Shown here: piece by piece, positions 56,465-64,000 of the stretch | Position numbering within the stretch: position 1 is the first letter of the stretch | Layout: every line of letters begins with the position of its first letter | Source: Perognathus longimembris pacificus | Lineage: Eukaryota > Chordata > Mammalia > Rodentia > Heteromyidae | Reading direction: 5' to 3' | DNA: 64,000 bases | NCBI RefSeq assembly: GCF_023159225.1 | Contig: NC_063174.1 | Span: forward strand, 29,099,983-29,163,982 | Notes under the pieces: generated by a model | What the model was told of the DNA's origin: nothing | The model's input: only the letters and a program-made list of their open reading frames with translations | Databases searched by the model: none | Program-made: the position numbers and the translations under genes

Positions 56465-57259
56465 TGTTGTATCCTGGGGAGAGAGAAAATCCACCTAGCA
56501 CTAACGGTGACAAATGAGTTTTATTAGTCAGTTTGCAACTGCCTTGCCTGGGGTTACCCCAGAGCTAGGAGCAGTTGCAGCCTTCAGGGGGCGTGTTTCT
56601 TTTCTTTCTTTCTTTCCAGAGGCCTCTGCAGGCCTCTTGTTCTCCACAGGCCTCTGTTCTTCATAGACCTCCCCCTCTCCTCAAGCCTCCGCTCTCCACA
56701 GGCATCTGGGCTCTATGCTTCTGCTCTGCTCTCCGAGTCTGCTCTGGCTCTGACAGGCACCAGGCTTCAGATTTTCCCACAAGCCTCAGGCTCTTCCCCG
56801 CCTGGCTCTACTCCTCTGTCTGCTCTCCGCTGGCCTCTAGTTCTCAGCAGGCCTTGGCTCTGAAGGCCTTGGCTTGGCTCTCTTCCAGCCCAGAGCTAGG
56901 CCACTCAGGCCTCCATTCTCTGCAGGCCCGGAGTTCAGGCCTCCTCAGTCCTGGAGGCCCGGGGCTCCGGCTCTCCTGTCCGCAGGCCCGGGCTCCTCTC
57001 AGGCCTGAGGGGAACCAGGGCACTGCTCAGCTCTACAAGCACCTCCTGGTGCCTTGCTTTCTCCATGCCTCTTCTCCTTTTTCCGGAAATCCTGCCCTCT
57101 TATATCCTTCCAGCTGCCTGCAGTCTGGGGGGGGGAGGGGGAGGGTCCAGTCCCATCAACATGGAGCAGGATCCCCTCTTACACTCCACAGTTGGGTGTG
57201 GCAATGATGACAACATGGGGTGGGGCTTCTCGCCCCCCCCCCCAGGTTATTACAATAAT
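56460..57259 (-). mobile_element. Solo LTR of another ERV family
   Basis: 790 bp at 56465-57254. Read on the minus strand it begins TGTAATAACC and ends GATACAACA, flanked by the 5-bp direct repeat ATAAT (plus strand) at 56460-56464 and 57255-57259. A TATA box (GGATATAAGAGGG, minus strand) lies near 57094-57107, and the polyadenylation signal AATAAA (minus strand) at 56520-56525, in the order of U3-R-U5. The middle is a GC-rich, aggcctc-rich degenerate repeat. No internal viral sequence flanks it. I do not recognise the family. The 210-residue plus-strand open frame here is an artefact. Confidence 0.72.
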
Positions 57260-57304
57260 AACTGTATAAGAACAGTAAAGATTATGATTTTCAAAACAAT
57301 GAAT

Positions 57305-57368
57305 CCAAGAATATATATATATGCATATATATACATATACATACATACCTATATATGTATATATTCCT
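57305..57368. repeat. (TA)/(TACA)n low complexity
   Basis: Alternating atatat, gcatat and acatac words. Confidence 0.9.
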
Positions 57369-57815
57369 AGAAATATCTTTTAGGACATTATTAAATGGTA
57401 GTTTGAAAACATTTTCAGACCTGATGAGCTTACAAAATTCATTTTGCTCTCCATGTTTGAATTTATTTGTTCATATTAATGGATTTTAAGAATATGGATG
57501 ATGATTTGTGATTCAGGAGAACTTCAATCAAAATTCATGATAAATGATAAGAATTATAAAATGATAAAGTATTATGACTGAATACTGATGCTGGTATTAT
57601 GTTTACATGTCCTGGAATTGCTTCATTTTAACTATTAATAGTGATATAACTGAATCGCCAAAAACAAAAGGTTTGTGATCTTCAGGCATCTGCAAAGTGT
57701 TTTCCTGGTGACTGATAATGAAATGTGATAGGCATTCACCTGGTCTAGGCGCTTCGAAAGTTCTCTTTGTGCCAACCTACTCTATACTCCATGAGCTCAG
57801 GCTGACATAAATCTA
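57369..57815. other. No gene seen
   Basis: AT-rich unique sequence. Confidence 0.55.
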
Positions 57816-58057
57816 TTTTTTTTTTGGTGCCCATCTTGGGGCTTGAACTCAGGGCCTGGGTGCTGTCTCTGAGCTTTCGAAAGGTCAAGAGTAGTGTTCT
57901 ACCACTTGAGGCATAACTCCTCTTCTGGATTTTTTTGATGGTTAATTTGAGATAAGACTCTCACTTTCTTGCCCAGGTTAGCTTTGAACTGCAATCCTCA
58001 GATTTCAACCTCCTAAGTAGCTAAGATTATAGGTATGAGACACTGGTGCCTAGCTAT
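57816..58057 (-). repeat. ID/B1-like composite SINE
   Basis: ttttttggtgcccatcttgg ... gcttgaactcagggcctggg ... ttcaacctcctaagtagcta ... gattataggtatgagacact. Confidence 0.8.
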
Positions 58058-58509
58058 AAGTCTATTTTTAGAGAGTATCTTCTAATATGTGAATACTTTG
58101 ATTAGAAACAATCTCCTTGTCAAGTTTACAAATGTCTGACTTAAAAATAATTGCGATATACTTTTAAAGTTTATATTAAGTTTCTCAAGCCATGGTACCT
58201 AAGAGTATCTCTTTGAAGTCATCTGGGCCGATCCAACAAACTCCCAGAACACCAGCTTCCTTAGTGACTAGGAACCTCCTGCCTCATTCAGTCTGTTCAT
58301 TATACCTTCCATTTAACATCAACCCTTTGCTCACCTGTAAATAAAGAAAAATCTCATCCTCTCCTAATACCTGAAAACAGCTTCCCTGATCCTTCCTTTT
58401 TCCCTCAAGTTAAATACCATTTTCCCCCTTTTCTCTCCTTCATAGGACAATTTTCCAGATCATTCTATCCACACTTTTCTTGCTGAAGTTTTTCTAAGCC
58501 ACTTTTTAA
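58058..58509. other. No gene seen
   Basis: Unique, pyrimidine-rich toward 58400. No gene recognised. Confidence 0.5.
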
Positions 58510-59895
58510 AACACTTGGGCTCCTTGGCACAGGATGGAACTTCCTTAACAAAGACTCAGAAAGGCTACAAATCAAAGAAAGGTTGGACAAATGGGACTGC
58601 ATCAAACTGCAGAGCTTCTGCAAGGCAAAGGACATAGCTCGCAAGATAAACAGAAAGCCCACAGATTGGGAGAAGACCTTTACTGGCCATTCAACGGACA
58701 AAGGCCTCATATCTAAAATACATGCAGAACTAAAAAAATTACCTTCCTCCAAAACAAAACCGCAAAGAACCAATAGCCCCCTCATCAAGTGAGCTAGAGA
58801 CTTAAAAAGAGACTTTTCTGATGAGGAAATGAGAATGGCCAAGAGACATATGAAAAAGTGCTCTACATCACTGGCCATAAAAGAAATGCAAATCAAAACA
58901 GCATTGAGATTCCATTTCACCCCAGTAAGAATGTCCTATATCAAGAAAACTAACAATAACAACTGTTGGAGGGGATGTGGCCAAAAAGGGAACCCTACTT
59001 CATTGTTGGTGGGAATGTAAACTGGTTCAGCCACTCTGACAAGCAGCATGGAGATTCCTCAGAAGGCTAAACATAGAACTCCCCTATGACCCAGCAGCCC
59101 CACTTTTGGGTATCTATCCAAAAGACCACAAACAAAATCACAGTAATGCCACCAGCACAACAATGTTCATCGCAGCACAATTTGTCATAGCTAGAATCTG
59201 GAACCAACCCAGATGCCCCTCAGTGGACAAATGGATCAGGAAAATGTGGTACATATACACAATGGAATTTTATGCCTCTATCAGAACGAATGGCATTGCC
59301 CCATTTGTAAGGAAATGGAAGGACTTGGAAAAAGTTATACTAAGTGAAGTGAGCCAGACCCAAAGAAACATGGACTCTATGGTCTCCCTTATAGGGAATA
59401 ATTAGCACAGACTTAGGCAAGTCACAGCAGAGGATCACAGGAGCCCAATAGCTATAACCTATGAACACATAAGATAATGCTAAGTGAAATGAACTCCATG
59501 TTATGGAAATGATTGTTATATCACAGTTGTAACTACTTCCAATGTGCCATATGTAACTGTAGCCTCTATTATTGATGATCTTCTTGTATCACCTTCCTGT
59601 GGTTGTACTTACACTATCTCTGTATCTTATCTGAGTATATTGGAAACTGGGTATACTGGTATTAGAACTAGGAAATTGGAAGGGAATACCAAAATCGAGA
59701 GACACAGGGTAAAAAAAGACAAACAACTACAAAAGCAATACTTGCAAAACTGTTTGATGTAAATGAACTGAACAACTCTTGGTGGGGGAGGGAAAGGGGG
59801 AGGAGGGAGGGGGGAATGAGGGACGAGGTAACAAACAGTACAAGAAATGTATCCAATGCCTAATGTATGAAACTGTAACCTCTCTGTAATTCAGT

Positions 59896-59937
<42 letters not shown>
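58510..59937 (+). mobile_element. LINE-1 3' end, longest copy (5'-truncated)
   Basis: About 1.4 kb of rodent L1. It carries the last ~290 codons of ORF2: WNFLNKDSERL near 58541, [44 protein letters not shown], and the C-terminus ending MVSLIGNN at 59405. A TGA at 58790-58792 and frame changes between blocks disable it. The 3'UTR follows with its G-rich tract at about 59779-59815, and the element ends in an AT microsatellite at 59897-59937 in place of poly-A. Only the region downstream of the reverse transcriptase is present. Confidence 0.92.
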
Positions 59938-59939
<2 letters not shown>

Positions 59940-60638
59940 AAAAGGGGACCTTTCAAAATAGAACAAATAAATATTCTAGATGGTACCTGGTCACAAGTTA
60001 TGTCAATGCTTGTGAAGCTAATGTGTTTTTATTCACATGGTATAGATAAAAGATCTCATTACCTTGAGAGAAACAATTGAAAACAAAACTGTTGAGTGTC
60101 TTTCTACAAGCCATTCATTGAAAATGTTGCACAGAATGAATGAATCAGAGGAGCACCCTGTGATCCAGTGAAGCAGACATCCTTGGAGGTAGCCACTTAA
60201 GGCATTGTGTTGGGTTAATCAGCTGTGACTCTACCCAACAGTCTAATAAAGAGCTATTGTTTTTCCACTTTCTTCAAAAAGCTGCCATGGGAGACTGCCC
60301 AGGCACCAGTCATAGTGAATTACATATATGACATGTAACAAATTTATAATAAGGATGATTCGGCTTGTCATTGCTTTTCTGACTCTTAGTGATACCTTCA
60401 TTTCTAAATATTCAGCCACCATTTGTTTGGAAATGAGGTCTTGCATTTTCTTATATCATTTTATGAGATCTACCCTTTTGAAAAAAAATCTCTATTTACT
60501 AACACAAGCAAACACAGACATCATATCCTAACATATACGGTGCACCAATATTTTGAAGATTAAAGTAGGCCTGAAAGAATCTCCATATTTGTTCCTCAGC
60601 CCTTGATAAAAATTAATCTGGATTTAGAAACTTAAATG
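59938..60638. other. No gene seen
   Basis: AT-rich unique sequence. No gene recognised. Confidence 0.55.
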
Positions 60639-60639
60639 A

Positions 60640-60888
60640 AGCCGGGCACTGGTGGATCATGCCTATAATCCTAGCTACTCAGGAGGCTGAGATCTGGGGA
60701 CTGAGTTTCAAAACCAGCCCAAGTAGGAAAGTCTGTGAGACTCTTATCTCTGATTAATCACCAGAAAACTGGAAGTGGAGCTGTGGCTCAAAGTGGTAGA
60801 GCGCTAACATTAAGCAAAAGAGCTCAGAGACAATGTCTAGGCCATGAGTTCAAAACCCACAACCAACAAAAAACAAAAACAAAAAAGA
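60640..60888 (+). repeat. ID/B1-like composite SINE
   Basis: gccgggcactggtggatcat ... tagctactcaggaggctgag ... gtggagctgtggctcaaagtgg ... A-rich tail. aaacttaaatgaa occurs on both sides (about 60627-60639 and 60889-60901), a likely target duplication. Confidence 0.85.
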
Positions 60889-60901
60889 AACTTAAATGAA
60901 A

Positions 60902-61886
60902 AATGACTAGAATGAGCAAGACTCCCTGTTTCACAGTGACCTGGTTATCTTCTCATTGGTGGAGTGAGGAGAGAAGGCTTGTGGGGTCTGAGGCCTCCAG
61001 ATCTTTCAGATGCAATAGAGGCACTCTTTGGTCTACCTTTAGATTGTATTTTTTCCCATTTCATGAAGCTGCTTCTGTGTTCAACTGTGAGAAGTTCTTG
61101 GTGGTACAAAAGGGCTTCCCAGAAAGGAGTGTTATTAAGCACTAATTATTAAAATAATTAACTTGGTGGGGATTCATATGCTGGAAATAATCTTGTTTCT
61201 ACATAACATGAAATGTGTTTATTTTCTTATGCTCATTGATATCGAATGCTACTTGGGCAACTCCTAGGATTTGTCACTCTCATGAAACTGATTAACTTCT
61301 GAAATGTTTTACCTTAATTCTAGAGAAGAATGTAGAACACATTGCAGAGTGTTTCTTCAATCTAATTTTCTCCCTTCCCATTTGTGCAGCTTAGTATTAG
61401 ATGAGGCTGACTTTACTCCCAGCTCCAGGGTACCCACAGATTGGCGAAAATCTATTTGCTACATAGGTTAACTAGGAAGGACATATGGTTTTAAAATGAG
61501 CATCAAAGAATTTAGGACATTTGTTAAATGGTGGTCAGGAGAAAAACTATCAACTGTCTCTGGATGCTTTTGTGCATATCTGTCAATCAAGAGGAAAGCA
61601 GTACGGAGATAAGCTATACATAGAGAAAAGTAACACTTCAAAATAATCACACACACACACACACAATAGTGTCCTTTATAAAATGATCTGAAATTCACAT
61701 TATCTTGGTATTATTAGTCTTTCTCACCCGAAATTCTATAGAAGAATTAATTCCCAATTGCCCCAAGATACACACTGCATGTAACAAACTACATTCTTTC
61801 TTATTCATCTAGAATGTACTATGGATTGTCCTTGAAAACAGGGGAAATAGTCACTCAAGCCACTTTCTATGCCCTGTGGTTAAGAT
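60902..61886. other. No gene seen
   Basis: Unique sequence with a short (ca)n run at about 61649-61665. Opposing short frames near 60903-61152 have no recognisable features. Confidence 0.55.
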
Positions 61887-62380
61887 AAGAAACTCTGCTT
61901 GTTATACCCTTATGAACACATAAGATGATGCTAAGTGAAATGAACTCCATGTTATGGAAATGATTGTTATATCACAGTTGTAATTACTTTCAACGTACCA
62001 TGTGTATCTGTAGCATCTATTATAGATGATGTTCTTGTATCACCTTCCTGTGGTTGTACCTACACTTTCTCTGTAACATTGAGTATATTGGAAACCATGT
62101 ATACTGGTATTAGAACTAGGAAATTGAAAGGGAATACCAAAATTGAGAGACTTGGGGTAAAAAAAGAAAAACAACTACAAAAGCAATACTTGCAAAACTG
62201 TTTGGTCTAAGTGAATGGAACACCTCATGGGGGGAAAGGGAAAGGGGGTGGGGGGAGGGGGTATGAGGGACGAGGTAACAAACAGTACAAGTAATGCATC
62301 CAATGCCTAATATATGAAACTGTAACCTCTCTGTACATCAGTTTGATAATAAAAATTTTAAAAAAAGAAACTCTACTTGT
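61887..62380 (+). mobile_element. LINE-1 3'UTR insertion with target duplication
   Basis: Short L1 copy (61903-62364) made only of 3'UTR, from cccttatgaacacataagat through the G-rich tract at about 62229-62261 to ataaaaatttt and an A-tail. It is flanked by a 16-bp duplication with one mismatch: AAGAAACTCTGCTTGT at 61887-61902 and AAGAAACTCTACTTGT at 62365-62380. Confidence 0.92.
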
Positions 62381-64000
62381 AAGTGCACTTTGACTTTCTA
62401 GCTAGAAGCTTGTTTGAATCAAGATATCTACTTTTTGCAGAGCTAAAAGGGTTCTAACTGATAGAGAGGCCTACGTACTTTTGCAAACAGGCTTCTTTTT
62501 TGTGCTCCATCTGTTGGTCAGATTACAATTTTAATAAAATTCCTGGAAAATCTGGCTCAGCACATGCAGTCTTTCAAAGGTTTGCTGCGGGATCTGTTAC
62601 CAGTTGATTCATTGCTCAGGCCATTTAAAAGATACTGGAAATAATAACAGGGTTAATCAGGAAGAGATTAGATTCTAAACAAATGTGTAACTAACAATGA
62701 AGAGCCCCCCCCAAATAAATTCCAAACAAACCATGGAGATACTGAAAGAATTGGAAGCAAAAGTAGGCAACTCAAAAATATAGCATTATGTACCATGACC
62801 ACTATTATATACCATTTATTCCAGGAATGCATATTTTATGTCACATGTACCTTTATATACAATTTTGAAATGGTAGGAAATGTAGGGCATATTTCCTAGG
62901 AAAAAGATTCCAAAACTGGAATTTAATTGTATATTGAGGGCTTATGTGGAATGATAAGAATAAAAAGAAGGAAATTAAAAAAGACTAAAAGGAATAAAAG
63001 AAAAATTGACCTGTGACTAAACTGTAAAAACAGACTCAACTAATTGCATAGAGAGACTGAGTGGTCCCAAATGATGACAAGAACACATAATTTGTGCACC
63101 CCTGCACATCGACCAGTCACTGGGTGTGGGTTTCTCCTGGGGAGTTGGCATCACCTGGAGAAGAAATTTCTTTAATCTTAGGGCAGTTTTTGAGAGAAAT
63201 GGTTTTCTATGAGCCGTCAGCCAGGTGATAGTTCTGGAAGCTGAGGAAATCAGGGTGTTAGTCCTAAAGAGTGTGCATTTAGATAGGACCTCTCAGTCTC
63301 CACCACTGCCCACCCCTATAATGCATTCATTGATATTTATTTATTTATTTATTCATTCATTCATTTATCTGTCTGGGTCCAACCTGCCTCAGGTTGGTCT
63401 CTTTTCCTAGGAAACATGCAAGAAAAAAGTTAGTGGAATGAAGTACCATTTCCACTCCTGCAGTTGATCTCAGAAGGCCATTCATCACATTCAACACTCC
63501 TCTATGGCCCATTTTGAATTCCTTCATCCTTGGATCACATCTGAACCATGCTTTCTATGTTCCCTTCATGGCCACAATGCTGGCTTATTCTTTTCCTGCA
63601 AACAGTAGGGGAACAAGAGATGCCCTGGGGCCTGTCATGGAAGGACAGCAGTCCTACTTCCTAAATGTTTCCAGGAAGAAATGAAGTCTAAAAGTTCAGT
63701 GAGGTTCTCATGTCTGGGAAGCCAGCACTTACCAGGCCGCCCTCTGCTCTCCTCTAGGTGTCTCATCAGACCAGGGATAGCTCAGTGGGGACTAAACAAA
63801 CAGACATTTGTTTCAGGCCATGCCATGACATCTCTCTCTGTCTCTTTTTTCAAGAATAGCTTTGACAACCAGAATATCAACATATAACTTTAAAAATTCT
63901 GAGGAGTCTTTCAAAAGTGGAGAATGAGTTTGAGAGGATGGCTCCTTCTCTGGAAGATAACACATCATCTATGTCACTCAAGGATGCAGTTGACCATGCA
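62381..64000. other. No gene seen
   Basis: Unique sequence to the window end. There is an (attt)/(attc)n run at about 63332-63367. Short frames have no recognisable protein features. Confidence 0.55.

Noticed and set aside
56575..57207. 210-residue plus-strand open frame
   Set aside because: It lies entirely inside a minus-strand LTR with a repetitive GC-rich core; the composition (Ser, Leu, Pro, Gln) reflects aggcctc words, not a protein family.
58465..58920. 151-residue minus-strand open frame
   Set aside because: Antisense shadow of L1 ORF2, which reads as recognisable protein on the plus strand.
62381..64000. Possible start of the next gene (GPR135 lies downstream of DAAM1 in human, from memory)
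   Set aside because: No seven-helix receptor coding sequence or other exon was found to the window end.

Overview
This is nuclear DNA from a mammal, almost certainly a rodent. The first 16.8 kb holds seven spliced exons with GT-AG borders that encode the C-terminal ~312 residues of the formin DAAM1 on the + strand. The rest is non-coding sequence crowded with rodent-type retroelements. The commonest young SINE is a dimer of two ID-like, tRNA-derived units, found with ID/B1-like composite SINEs. From memory these resemble SINEs of geomyoid (heteromyid) rodents such as pocket mice and kangaroo rats. The order is secure; the family is an inference.

Layout. 1-16.8 kb: the end of DAAM1, namely the C-terminal part of the actin-assembling FH2 domain, a charged coiled segment, the autoinhibitory DAD with its basic tail, and a 3'UTR. 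Its introns carry SINEs, microsatellites and a 5'-truncated L1. 16.8-27.8 kb: gene-free, with SINEs, an L2 3' end, GATA repeats and a GA-rich tract. 27.8-34.7 kb: an almost full-length class II (betaretrovirus-like) endogenous provirus with paired LTRs, a 6-bp target duplication, a tRNA-Lys-type primer site and broken gag, pro and pol, but no recognisable env. 35.6-36.2 kb: an L1 inverted by twin priming. 37.4-38.0 kb: a solo LTR of the same ERV family in the opposite orientation, with its own 6-bp duplication. 38-56 kb: ancient L1M, MLT1 and SINE copies with long unremarkable stretches. 56.5-57.3 kb: a second kind of solo LTR on the - strand. 58.5-62.4 kb: two more L1 3' ends and a SINE.

Functionally, only DAAM1 is a host gene here. 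It is an effector of Wnt/planar-cell-polarity and Rho signalling that nucleates and elongates unbranched actin filaments, and this window supplies the FH2 end plus the DAD that keeps the protein off until it is activated. I found no operon, CRISPR array, RNA gene or new multi-gene system. The most informative structures are the retroelement insertions whose boundaries and target-site duplications can be read directly.
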